From contig BSBN01000809.1 in assembly GCA_027924645.1 (NCBI GenBank), forward strand, positions 49,196,001 to 49,260,000: DNA of 64,000 nt. Direction: 5' to 3'. The notes below the pieces were generated by a model. It had not been told where the DNA came from. It did no database searches and saw only the letters and a list, made by a program, of their open reading frames with translations. This document shows positions 45,378 to 57,247 of the stretch, in pieces. The stretch's first letter is position 1, and the number at the start of each line of letters is the position of its first letter. A program made the position numbers and the translations under genes. The DNA comes from Cunninghamia lanceolata. Its lineage: Eukaryota; Streptophyta; Pinopsida; Cupressales; Cupressaceae.

Positions 45378-46514
45378 TGTTGGAAACAAGGCTGATAACT
45401 GAGAGGGGGGGTGAATCAGTTGTCCCAAAACTTTCCTTTTATTAACCACTTAAATCCTTCTTGTAATTCAACAGCATAATAATAAATCAATCATAGAAAT
45501 ATAATGCAACAATTCAAGAGAAGAAACATATTAACACATATGACACCAAGATTTTAATGTGAAAAACCCTGTTAAGGGAAAAACTACGAGGTGACTAACC
45601 CAAGATTGTATTCTCTATTAAAAGAATAAAGGAGTACAAGATGGCACTCGCCAATTAGGGCTCACTGCCCGAGCACACTGCTCAGCTCACTGCCCGAGCA
45701 CACTGCCTACAAGAACTTATAGAAGGTAATTAGATGTTTGAACTAATGAGAAGCATCTACAAATGCAAGAGTTCAATTCTGGTTAGGCTCAATACATTGA
45801 TTTGATGCACTTCATTCTTCCTCTGCTTTAATATTGTTGTTTTGTCAGATACCGAACTTGATCTGCTGCTTTCACACTTGTCCCTGCTTTTCTTTGCACT
45901 TCATTTCAACACTTTTATATTTTCCACCTCTACATACTAGAATCCATCTGGTATTTATATCCGCATCAAGGATTTCATCAACTTTCTAGTCGACAACAAG
46001 AACACTCAAGATATTTACAAGTTACTAATCTGTCGGCTAAATCCATGCTTGATTTGTGATACGTATCAAAAGTATAGGCATAGAAGTCATTAATCATGTC
46101 AGCCAACAATGAATAATCCCCCAAATAGCTTGATCAACACATTTTTCTCATCCGGATTGAAGTCTAATGCTCTGCCAGTCAGTTCTTCCTCTGTCTGCTC
46201 TACTTGACTGGAACCCGAAGCTCAGATGCTCATATCTTTTCCATGCTTTACTACCGGAGGCTAAATCTCTGGAATATAGTAGTCATGATACTCCTCTTGA
46301 CTTATCCAAGTCTGCAACTTGCTGAGTTACACCATCTGAGAGATCTGGACCTAATTGTCAGACCTTGTTGCATACTCTATTCTTGTTCGTCGGACCAAAA
46401 CAATCTTCAATCTAACTTTCGGTATAGGCATACTATGTACTGTGGATGTGTGGGATAGAATTTGTTACCATCAATGACAACACTCATGAAGCCACACAGT
46501 GTCTCTTGCCAACA
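45378..46514 (-). repeat. 3' LTR of H
   Basis: The 1,137-bp repeat pairs with 51879-53002. The minus-strand TATA box TATAAATA is at 45952-45959. A 25-bp unit (GCTCACTGCCCGAGCACACT plus five bases) is tandemly duplicated at 45660-45707. Confidence 0.88.
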
Positions 46515-46540
46515 ATCTCCCCCTTTGGTATTGATGGCAA
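46463..46540 (-). promoter_or_regulatory. Polypurine tract and LTR-junction hairpin of H
   Basis: TTACCATCAATGACAA (46465-46480) and TTGGTATTGATGGCAA (46525-46540) pair at 13 of 16 positions around the LTR end (46514) and the AAAGGGGGAGAT tract. Additional CTCCCCC tracts follow at about 46576 and 46618. Confidence 0.6.
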
Positions 46541-46794
46541 TACTTAGTGAAAAATGGCTAAGTGTCATAGTAACTCCCCCTTGGTTGATGCTCTATCTTT
46601 TGCACTATTTTACCAGAGCTCCCCCTTAGCTAGATTCCAAATTTTTCACTACTCCTCACTCCCTCTTTGACATCAATGGCAAAGGGCGGAATCCACATAC
46701 CAAAATTTTGCAAAAAGTGTCCTATACATGGTCGTATAAGTATATATGTAATGTTATACTTACATATACTTAAGTATATCCGCAAAAGCGGCCT

Positions 46795-49700
46795 TCAACT
46801 ATACAAACTCTATGGCCCAGCTCTACTTCATCCTGTCCAAAATGGAGATGTGACCACTCAACAAAAATGCATATGCTTCTACCCTTCTTAAATCTACCAG
46901 ATCACTGGTCTAGGTGGTGGTCTGAGCATCCGTCAAGGCCTCATGCATTGCCTCTAACTTAGGGATGATTATCACTCTGAGTTCACTCATTCTATTTATT
47001 ATATCCTTCTTTTATTTGTTCAGCCTCTTTATTTCATATATGATGACAATGGCCTAGAATTATTGATTCATTAAAGAGGTAGTAAGGGGATCAAAATTCT
47101 AAGATAAACTTGACAGTTTACCTTCTTGTTCTTTCACTTTCTTTTCAATATCCTCTGTCACTTTGGGCCAAGATAGACAAATTTTGTACATGTCCCCTCC
47201 ATCTTTAAGAGCATTTTCAAGGCTCTTTATTCCAATGTCTAGGGTCCTCCTATAATTAGTAATGAGTCCCTGTACTTCAGTGAATCTTTTTCCCAAAAAC
47301 TCCTTCCGGACCTTAACTTCTGCTGATTTTTCTAGAGATTCAAAGTGAGTGGTAACATAATTTACCAGAGATTTCAAGTTACCAGATGGAGAGGCTGAAG
47401 GATCCTTTTGGAATGATGGCATGATCTTCTCCAGTATCTCGGATGCCATCTCCAACAGCTCACAGTCTTCCATGTGAGATTTCGGGAGTTTTTCTTTTTC
47501 TTTGGCTTGAGCAAAAGATGTTATTTTCATTATCTAGACCGAAGAGAGAGAGTCAAAATTTAGTGGCCCTTGAAATAGCTTAGGTTCATCTATCTCCATC
47601 ATTTCTTTGTTTAAGAAGTTCTTCACTGCCTCTGTAGTGTCTCTTGCCGGTGACTATGTCTTCTTTTCTTTTGGGATCTCAAAACTGTCATCATAGGTCT
47701 TCTCTACTTGTTCTTCTTCTTTTTCCTTAACTTCCTCTTCTTGACTCACTTTCTCCTCTTTTCTTCCTTCTCCTTCAGCTTCTGAATCTGGAATGTCTAC
47801 AGTGGGATCTGGAGGAGAGATGTTACCTATGTCTACTACTTCATTAACTTCCTCTTTCGAAACAGAGGAATCCAAGTCCTTAGACTTCTCTTCATCTATC
47901 TCTTTTGATCCTTCTACATCAAAAGATTTTTCATTGGTTACATATAATCCTTCAACATCCATGGTAGAAGGTTCTTCAACTGATTCCTCTATAACAGGAA
48001 GATTGAATCTTTTCAAAGCATTCCGGAGGATGTCTTTTGTCTCACTTGCTACTTGGTTAGTTTCTCCAAGCATAAGTTTATTGATTCTTGCCTTACTTCG
48101 GAACTCATCCTTACAATCTTTAAAAATCATGTCCAATTGTCTTGGAGTGATAGAAGGATAAAGTTGAATCATTTTTTGTTCCTGAATCTCTAGGTCTTTT
48201 TCTTTTGCATTTTCTTTTCTCAGTTCAAGTACCTTTTTTAGACTCTTGGGAATTAATGATATAATTTAAATGAAAGCATTATTGTAAATATTCAGGTACC
48301 TGACAGTAGCTTCTTCCAAAATTCTCTTGTCAGTATCACTATATTCATCATAGAAATCTGTTACTGGCTGCAGGTTCCCATCCACAGTAACTGCCTTGAT
48401 GATGTCATCAATGGAAAGAGTGGGCTTTTCAACAAATTCTTCTACCTTTTCTTCCTTATTTTTGCTAGCAGAGAATTCACTGGATGTTTTCTTCTTCTTC
48501 ATTTTCTTGATTTCTTCATCAGATTCTATTTTTTCATCATCCTTGAGGCTTGTATATGACCATGTGGCTTTGGTCTTCATCCTCTTTTCTCCTTTTCTGG
48601 ATGTCTTGACTTCTAGTTTGGTGGCCCTTGAGATTTTAGGAGTGGCAGGTACAGAACTTTTGGAGGATCTAGTCCGAGAGGAAGCTTGTACCAGAACATT
48701 TCCTTTCTTTACTTCTTATTTTTCTTTCTCATCCCTTTCCATTTTCTTTCTATTTGCATCTACTACCTATTTAGATAAGCCAAATCTTTTGGCAATTTCC
48801 TCAACTTCCCTTCTTACTTTCCTCTTTATCTCTAGTTGTCTTAACTCAACATGTATTTTTACACTTAGTTCTTGAAAGGTTCCAAACCTTTCTGCCTCAA
48901 GGTCCTTAGGTTGGCTTAACAAGTGTTGAATATGTAGCTCCAAGATTTTCTCATCGACCTCATATCCCAGAGGCATTATCCATACTGTTGTGGGCTCAAC
49001 TGCCACCATTAGGCATTAATCAGTGTCAACCATGAAGCACACTGTATCCTTGTATTTCTCAACTATGGATTGAGGTATTCTCTCTCTGGCTTGCATCATG
49101 CTTTGGAAGTTCTTAAAGTAACCCCAAAGAGCTATGTTTTGAGCTTTAGCATCACCAAGTCCATACATATAGTCTCTAATCTAGATTGCAACTGGTTTGT
49201 CATTTTGCCATACCCAACCACTTGATCTGGGTAGCTCATTCATGTAATAAAAGAACAGACACAGTATTAGACAACCATATTTGAAGGAATTCTTCTTATC
49301 CTTTTTGATCTTCTATAGTTTTTCTAATAGTTGATTTAGGAGATCACATAGGTCATAATTTGCATTTTCCCTCAACATCTGATATGCTGCATATATTGCG
49401 GTCCCAGACATAGAATTCTCCCTGCTTGAATGATAGATTTTGTAGCCAATTATCATTGAGGCAAACTTGACATCTGAATTAGTGATGTCATCTATGGTCA
49501 TGGCTCTTTTATCAAACTTAGATCCAGTGGCTTCAGTTACTGTCTAGTTCTTGACATATTTAAGTGCAGGAACCCACCGGAAGAGTGCAGTCCAGTCACT
49601 GCCCTGATGGCATCTTTTGTTATCTTGAAGGGCCTCATTAACCACATGAAATTATCATGCATCCTGCTTAGGACATACTGGACCCAATCATCTTCTGCAA

Positions 49701-49995
49701 AACAGGGGAAGTGTATGCAATTTCCAAAGTGTTTATCCCGGAGGACCTTGTATTGAGGTTTGAGAACTTCAAAACTCTCATCTATCAGCTATTTGTGATA
49801 GATGTCCATCAATTTAGAGTCTCCAAATTCCTCAATGTTGGCATGGATATAGACCCTAACATCTTCTACGTGTAATACCCCATGCAGAATGCTAGAAAAT
49901 CTGCCCAAAGGATCAACTTCTAGAGATTTATAGGGGTGTTTCTTGAATTTAGGACACGGCCTATCAGTGATCTTTACAACCATTGGAGTAGCCAT
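46795..49995 (-). pseudogene. H ORF2: same giant unknown ORF as in D
   Basis: The ATG at 49995 starts MATPMVVKITDRPCPKFKKH, as in D. The pieces at 49501, 49009, 48580, 48172 and 47530 share one frame, but the first piece (49995-49789) is in another. A one-base deletion relative to D near 49570 (AGGAACCC against AGGTAACCC) explains the shift. Segments conserved with D include YEVDEKILELHIQHLLSQPK and FEIPKEKK-type charged tracts. Stops at 49789-49791 and 47099-47101 match stops in D. After the second stop the frame still resembles D (MSELRVIIIPKLEAMHEAL). The function is unknown. Confidence 0.7.
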
Positions 49996-50599
49996 CTTGC
50001 AAAAGATTCAGAGAGAGATTTTCAAAATGGGAGTACCTTTTTAATGCTTTTAGGCTTTGAAATAGGAGCCAGAACAAATCGTTGATTGAATTCAATTTTC
50101 CAGTTGATCTTTGAGTGGATTATAGAAACTTCGTTGCAAAGCTCTTCTTATCTTCTTTGCAAATGCAAGTGTGCAAATGAAGAGTGAAAGAACACTTTTA
50201 TTCTTGCGCAAACCCTAATTTCCTTTTGTAATAAATGCATAACTTAAGTTATCTGGTTATCCTATTTTAAGAGAGATCTTCTTAAATCATTGTGCTGATC
50301 TTAGAATCATTATCAGTGAGGATTGACAATGTATCTTCTTTTCTTCAATCATGCCATGGGTCTATAGATCAAAGTATTTCAATTCTGAATCATACCGGAT
50401 CTGTCTGTGAAAATCTTGCTTTACTGGATGACTGTCAACCGAATCAACTTGAGTGGTTAAACTTGTGCAAAACTCCATGTAGATCTTTCATATTTTTCTT
50501 GAGGGTTATTTAGATATTTTTCTGAGAACCCTTTAATCCGTAGCATTCCATGTGCTGAATTTAGGCACTAATTGACTGGCTGGGGGAATTTGTTTTTCT

Positions 50600-51800
50600 C
50601 TGTGACTCCCCCTGAGCCAAAGCTCACCTTTTTAGTTTCTGGAAGGAATATCAGCACTAGATTCCAATGTGGATCCATCCCCAATACTTTCTGTGCTCTT
50701 CTTTACCCAAATCTTGCTCATTTCCCTTTGAACTTCATCCACATTCACTTTACCTTTACCCTTATCTTGTTTTTTATTATGATGCACCGAACCCTTTTTA
50801 TCCTAATTTTTACTTCTGCAGAATTTGGCAACATGACCGGATCTATTGCAATTGTAACAAACAACATTTCTTTACATATTTGATTGATATCCTCTTGATC
50901 TGCATTGATTATCCATATGTCCCATTCTATTGCATGCAAAGCATCTACCATTGAATGAATTGTTTATTTGCATATTTTTGCATTCATGAGATTTGTGACC
51001 ATACCTTTTGTAGTTGAAACATTGTCCGGAGAAGGATGGATTAGTCTGATTCATTCTCCTTCTGCACTGAGTTTCTTTATGACTGAAATTGTTGCAATTG
51101 AAGCAATATCCATTGAAGGATAGATATCTTTGAGCATTTGGTTGCCTTATCGGAGGTCTTATAGGCTTGTTTCTTTGATTTCCTGATCCAAAGTTCTTCT
51201 GACCAGATTTGGAGCTTTCACCTTTCTCATATCCCAAGCCATGCTTATCATCTACCCTCTTTTAGCTTTCAAGAAGAACTTCAAGTTGGGCTGAGCTTAT
51301 CTTGAATTTCTCTTTGTATTCATTTGTTGTTTGCAGATTTTTTTTAAGAGTGTCTATCTGATTCTCAAGTTGTTCTTCATTATCTCTAGCTTCTTCAAGA
51401 TCAGATTCAAGATGCCTAATTATTCTATCCATTTTCTGGCAGTCCTCTGTCTTCTCCTTGAGGGATTGTTTTAAATTATCTTCAATCTTCCTTTTTTCTT
51501 CAATTTCTTGGGTGAATCTCATAACCCCTGATTCCATTTCATGCCTTACCATAATGACCTCTTTTGACAGCTTCTCACATAGCTTATTTTTCTTATTCAG
51601 ATCTTCATTAGTATCATTGTCCTCACTCTAATTGGCTAATTTTTGAAGTAGTTCCTTTCTCTTTTTCACAGATATACTAAGTTTTTATTTTATCTCATTT
51701 ATGAAATCATCAGCTTGTTTGAGTCTTTCTCTCAAATTATTGACTTTAGAATGGGATTGTTCAAGATCATCTAGGGCATACTGAAGTTGTTCCTTCATAC
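50600..51800 (-). pseudogene. gag: H ORF1: coiled-coil Gag-like protein with four CCHC knuckles
   Basis: The coiled-coil part (51552-51262 open) includes MVRHEMESGVMRFTQEIEEK. Then HGLGYEKGESSKSG and four knuckles follow: CFNCNNFSHKETQC, CFNYKRYGHKSHEC (one Cys is Tyr), CFACNRMGHMDNQC and, after a stop, CYNCNRSGHVAKFC (about 50815-50862). Three of the four keep all ligands. The extra knuckles and the lack of a capsid-like N-terminus set this apart from ordinary copia Gag. D has the same layout with more decay. Confidence 0.75.
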
Positions 51801-51864
51801 CATATATATCCATTGAGATTCCCAGATCTTCCTTGAGTTGTTAGGCTTTGTTCAAAGGAACTTA

Positions 51865-51876
51865 GCTCTGATACCA
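51865..51876 (-). promoter_or_regulatory. Primer-binding site of H (initiator-Met tRNA)
   Basis: Minus-strand TGGTATCAGAGC lies two bases after the LTR end CCAACA, followed by TAAGTTCCTTTGAACAAAGC, nearly as in D. Confidence 0.92.
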
Positions 51877-51878
51877 AT

Positions 51879-53002
51879 TGTTGGAAACAAGGCTAATAAC
51901 TAAGAGGGGGGGTGAATCAGTTGTCCCAAAACTTTCCTTTTATTAACCACTTAAATCCTTCTTGTAATTCAGCAGCATAATAATAAATTAATCATAGAAA
52001 CACAATGCAACAATTCAAGAGCAGAAACATATTAACACATATGACACCAAGATTTTAACATGGAAAACCCTGTTAAGGGAAAAATCACGGGGTGACTAAC
52101 CCAAGATTGTATTCTCTATTAAAAGAATAAAGGAGTACAAGATGGCACTTGCCAATTAGGGCTCACCGAGCACACTGCTCACAAGAGGCACACTACCTAC
52201 AAGAACTTACAGAAGGTAATCAGATGTTTGAACTGATGAGAAGCATCTACAAATGCAAGAGTTCAGTTTCAGTTAGGCTCAATACACTAATTTGATGCAC
52301 TTCATTCATCCTCTACTTTAATATTGTTGTTCTGTCACATACCGGACTTGATCTGCTGCTTTCACACTTGTCCCTACTTTTCTTCACACTTCATTTCATC
52401 ACTTTTATATTTTCCACCTCTACATACTAGAATCCATCTGGTATATATATCTACATCAAATATTTCATCAACTTTCTAGTCGGAAACAAGAACACTCAAG
52501 ATATTTACAAGTTACTGATCTATCAGCTAAATCCATGCTTGATTTGTGATGCATATCAAAAGCATAGGCATAGAAGTCATTAATCATGTCAGCCAACAAT
52601 GAATAATCCCCCAAATAGCTTGATCAACACCTTTTACTCATCCAGATTGAAGTCTGATGCTCTGCCAATCAGTTCTTCCTCTATTTGCTCTACTTGATTG
52701 GAACCCGATGCTTAGATGCTCATATCTTTTCCATGCTTTACTACCGGAGGCTAAATCTCTAAAATATAGTAGTCATGATACTCCTCTTGACTTATACAAG
52801 TCCACAACTTGCTGAGTTACACCATCTGAGAGATCTGGACCTGATTGTCGAACCTTGTTGCATACTCTATTCTTGTTCACCGGACCAAAATAATCTTCAA
52901 TCTGACTTTCAATATAGGCATACTATGTACTACAGATGTGGGATAGAAACTTTTGCCATCAATGACAACACTCATGAATCCACACAGTGTCTCTTGCCAA
53001 CA
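51879..53002 (-). repeat. 5' LTR of H
   Basis: The 1,124-bp LTR has intact TGTTGG...CCAACA ends. The minus-strand TATA-like TATATATA is near 52442. It shares large blocks with the D LTRs and shorter blocks with E2. Confidence 0.88.
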
Positions 53003-53007
53003 CTCTC

Positions 53008-53700
53008 TAGCATGCGTAATAGCCTAGAAGAACAACTAACCCCAAATACATCTTTATTACATGTATATATAGCATTTCATAATCCATCATACAACTACAA
53101 GCACTAAAAATAAGTTGATTGCCCTACCTAGGCACCCACACTGCATTTAATTTGGCCCTTATCTCTATCATAAGACCTACAAACCTAGGACGACGGCCAT
53201 GCCCTATTAGGCCTAAAAATTGGTAGAGGAAGATTGCTCACACATAGGGGTGTTAGGCACATTTAGGAAGGAAGGTCTGAAATCCTTCCATGGTAACTAC
53301 AAATTCATCATCTGTATGGGCGCATTGAAAATCATAATTGTTTCAACTACCTAAATCGAATTGATCTACAACATTGTACTTTAAGTATTAAATTCATCCT
53401 ACAACAATGTCGTGATGCAGAGAATTGCATCCTTCAAGCTTTTACAACACTTTAAGGTGTTTTACTTTCAATTCTGCCTTTTGTGCCACTTAATTTTCTC
53501 TATCGGCAAATTTGCCTCATGCTAAACTCTTTAGTTTTTCCCTTTATCTTCCTTTGGTCGGTGAAATCTTCATTTCGTGAACCATCAAGCTCTCCTCCTT
53601 TTCCTCTTTCTTTTTGCATTATTAGCAAAATGTTCTCTTCGTGAATTTTGACTTTTATACCTTGGTCGTCGGCCTCTTTGTCTCGGCCCCTTTTTGCCTT
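53008..53700 (-). repeat. 3' LTR of G, second part
   Basis: It matches 57885-58551 (for example CAAATACATCTTTATTACAT). The minus-strand TATA-like ATATATAC lies near 53060-53070. The true right end was not found: homology with the other copy stops because that copy is truncated. Confidence 0.8.
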
Positions 53701-54390
53701 TGGCTTCTTTGGATTCCTACTCACCTCATCGACGAATTTTTAAAATCACGAATCGGTTAGCAAGTTTGCATTTTCACCGATCCACCGATTGGTTGCCTTT
53801 TCCTTAGTCCTTTTTCTTTTTCTCTTTACTTTTCTACTTTAGTCGGTGAAATTCATATTTCGTGAACTACTTCCATGTTGCTTCTCTTCTTTAGTCAATA
53901 AAGTCTTCATTTAGTGAACCTTCCCTTCTCTTCTTCTTCACTTTGCCACTTTTCACCTTATCAGTGAATTTTCCTTTTGGTGAACCAATGCCTTCGCCCT
54001 TGTCTCGTTCCTTTATCGGCAAAAATGTCAATCGACAAACCTGCCAATCAACAAACTTAATGTTTGCCAAATCTTAAGTTTGTTGACAAAGGCCAACTTT
54101 CCTTCTCTTTGCTTTCCTTAGACTTTAAAAATTATGCCCAACTACTGAAGTTTTCCCCTTCGCCTTATCGACAAACTGATTTGTCAATGAACCTGTCAAT
54201 CGATGAACCTAGAGGTCCACAAACAGAACATTTTGCCAATAAAACACTTAGCCTCTTTTCTGCCTTCGAATAACATTTTTCCTTGGTAATAATTTTCCTT
54301 TCACCATCCTGTTGGAGATTTCTTCAATCAGCGAACCTGTCAGTCAGTGAACTAGCAGGTTCACAAATTGGACATTTTGTCAACTGAAGA
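53540..54390. repeat. Dispersed GTGAA/GTGAACC motif array
   Basis: Pairs of TCGGTGAA (or TCAGTGAA) and CGTGAAC-type words, about 12 bases apart, recur near 53559, 53843, 53895 and 53969. Related CGACAAACCT, CAATGAACCT and CGATGAACCT words occur near 54015-54210 and 54330. Three of the words are also seen in the other G LTR (58417-58445). No gene is seen here. Confidence 0.5.
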
Positions 54391-54649
54391 GAATACAAGG
54401 CAAAGGACTTCAAATTTTTTGGGATTTTTTGAAAGGAGATTTTCTTCCATTTAATCTTTCTCATATTGGGTATTTCTAATGGAAGAAGGTGGGATTTTTG
54501 GGCTATTTTGGCCTAGGAAAAAATATGACAACATTTTGGCAACTATGCAGGGTTGTTTGCCTACTAAACATAGGGATCTAGTGGCCTTATCAATCCATTG
54601 GGCACAGAGTCAAAAAGGGGGAGCTGCAACAACATGACCATACATAACT

Positions 54650-56919
54650 AAAAACTGCCTCCAAAAAATAAAACAAAACAAACAAGGCAAACAATCTCCT
54701 AATGAGAATGTTGCCTATGCAAAAGTACTTAGAGGAAAGGAAACCTAAAATAGAAATGAAACTATCCTAAACCTAAACTAGCTAGCCAGAAAAGGACTTA
54801 AACAAAACCATTAACTAGTTTTTGAAAGTAATTGCCCTTTCTCAACAATCCACAGTGTTTCACATGCTTATGGGCAGTCAACAGTAGATGGGAAGGAGTT
54901 GATGTATAACAAATTGATGAAACACTTCCCCAAGAATAGGAACAAACTCACTTACCCACTTGCACTGATTGGAAATATAACTATTAAGAAGTGGATAAAT
55001 GAGTTGATCCTGCACATTTTGATGCTCAACTTCATGCTCAGAGATGAGCATGACAAGTGGTGACTCCTCTCTGTCTGTCCCCAACTGAGCTAGATGTCTG
55101 ATTGGGCATCCCCTTGAAATGACATGAAAATCAATAGAGTTGATCCCATGCCTCTGATCTGATTCTTCATCATTCTATTACTGGTCTAAATGCTATGGCT
55201 CTTGTGGCTCAACTAGAAATATGGCTGCCTCCACCTCATGAACAAGATGCTCATGATTTTCTAAATTAGTCTCATAAAATGAGCCCTACACGTGCTCGAC
55301 GGAGAAATTTTCACAAATAGGTTGATATCCATGTTGGATAATCAAGAATAAATCTTCAATTTATTCTTGCCCATGTTCAATCTCTACATTGTTATCTTCA
55401 ATAAAAGATGGGAGCTATTCAAACAGGTCTGCATTAGCAGCCTCTACATTTTCTAATATAGAGTTACCCACACTCCTTTCTGCACATGCCAGCAACTTAC
55501 AATGGCCCTCAACATCTTCATGTTGTTGCAAATCCTCAATGTAGCTGGGCAATTCATGAAACAAAATGGCATCATTAACCTCCAAAGTAGCTACAATAAT
55601 CTCTTCTTCAATGCCTTCATCATTTGACTGCAACTCCACTAGATTTAGCTTGAACTGCCTCTGTAGCTAAAGAATTTCACCATGCAATCTTTTCATTTCA
55701 TTCTTAAAAGCATGGGAAAACTCCTCAAATAAACAAAAGTCCATAGGACTCAACCATGCACCTAGATCAACACTAACCTCATGCTCAATGTACTACTGCT
55801 GGTTAGAATGATCTGGCTTAACTTCTTCTTACAGTAGGTTTGATTCTTGATTTTTAATGGTGCATGAGTGTTCACACATAGTAGGTTTCTCCACAGCTAC
55901 CTCCAACACTTCCTTTTCTAGATCATAGAACCCAATATTTCACCAAAAATTGGTATGTCTTTTAAGAGCGAGCTAGAGAATGAGGGCTTGTTATCGGCAT
56001 GTGGCTCCTCTCTAGTTATAGGCACCTCCTGTTCTTGCTCATCCCTCGAGTTAGCCCGATAGACAATAGGTCCACCTTTGAAAAGTGAAATAGTGGCAGG
56101 GCAAGAGGGATGACATGGGATGGGAGCTAGAAAGGCTTCTTGAGAGGGTTGTTCTTGAGGGATAATAGGATGAACTTGCATAGGAACAAACTCCTGTGAA
56201 GGATGAGGGCCTCTGAAACTTGGGATTTTGAAACTTGAATGTGGTCTCGGAGGCTCAGAGGGTTTCCCCTGCCTAAAACTTGGGATCTTCAATTTGGGGG
56301 TTATTTCTGCTGCAAGCTAAACTTGTGTAGAAGGGAGGGGTTGCCTAAAATTGGGAATGGAGGGGACTAATTAGGCTTCTTGTCTCTTTGTCTAGGCAAG
56401 CAATTGCCTTAACTGTTCTTCTATAGCCACAATCTCTAAAGCCAAGCTTTCTTGGTAACCTCTTTCGTATGCCTCCATCTACTATTGTTGAAGATGGGCC
56501 CGATAAGCAAGCTCCTCCTATTGTTGGTTACACTCTATCATTCCTTAAACCTCATCCCACTCCCATTGGAAACCTCAAAGTATCTCCGTCACATCACCTT
56601 CATTTCTGATGTTAAAATTAAAGTCCTCCTGTGGCTGATTATACCCTACTTTCCTTTTAATATTATCCAAATGTTCTTTAATCTCTATCAGAGCAAGGTA
56701 GTCCTTTTGAGGTTGATAATAGGCATTATTAGGCTGACAAGAAGACTGAGCAAGGGTGTGTGGGAGGTAAGCATCGTGAGGATGTTGATATTCTGCAATA
56801 GGTGTATATGGCATAAAAGTAGAGGCGTCTTGGGCTTGAAATTGTTGATATGGAGGCCAATAAATTGTGTTTTGGCTAGGAGGAGGGGAAGAGCCATAAC
56901 TCCCATAAAATTTTGACAT
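54650..56919 (-). pseudogene. G ORF: Pro/Gln-rich Gag-like protein of unknown family, broken
   Basis: The ATG at 56919 starts MSKFYGSYGSSPPPSQNTIY; Tyr/Pro/Gln-rich text follows, then KDYLALIEIKEHLDNIKRKV (helical). The same frame continues at 56292 with duplicated KIPSFR blocks (KIPSFRQGKPSEPPRPHSS and FKIPSFRGPHPS). A different frame carries on at 55639 (NDEGIEEEIIVATLEVND) and 55084 (GTDREESPLVMLISEHEVEH), implying a frameshift. I recognise no capsid, zinc knuckle or polymerase. The ORF fills the G interior and starts about 300 bases after the primer site, so it is probably the element's own protein. Confidence 0.55.
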
Positions 56920-57220
56920 AATGGAACATTAAGAATCATAAATCATTCAGACAATCATGAAATAAGAGAAAACAGATATTCTCCTCAGAGAAATGAGCTC
57001 ATACGAATAGAGTCGCTAGGTGATTGAGATGCTTCTGAAAGTAAGTTCAACCAGGAATATCACCAAAATCATGATCCTTGAAGTTCTTTAAGTACTTGAA
57101 CTGGCTACACCAGTAGATTTGTTCAACAAAGTCACCATGGTGTTGAAGAAGACTATCGCGAATGGCGATACACTGAAGAATACACCAAATCCTTCAATGG
57201 ATGATAAATCTCATCAAACT

Positions 57221-57239
57221 GGTCCCACCGAGTGTGCCA
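57221..57239 (-). promoter_or_regulatory. Putative primer-binding site of G
   Basis: Minus-strand TGGCACACTCGGTGGGACC lies eight bases after the LTR end GGTGACA. It resembles the sites of family M (TGGCACGCCCGGTGGGAC), so both families probably use the same tRNA. Confidence 0.55.
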
Positions 57240-57247
57240 CAAATTAT

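Larger units (their letters stand above)
45378..53002 (-). mobile_element. Element H: sister copy of D
   Basis: This 7,625-bp element has LTRs at 45378-46514 and 51879-53002 with TGTTGG...CCAACA ends. It is flanked by CTCTT (45373-45377) and CTCTC (53003-53007) in the G LTR. The primer site, ORF1, ORF2, multiple polypurine tracts and the junction hairpin correspond one to one with D. No polymerase genes are visible. Confidence 0.88.
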
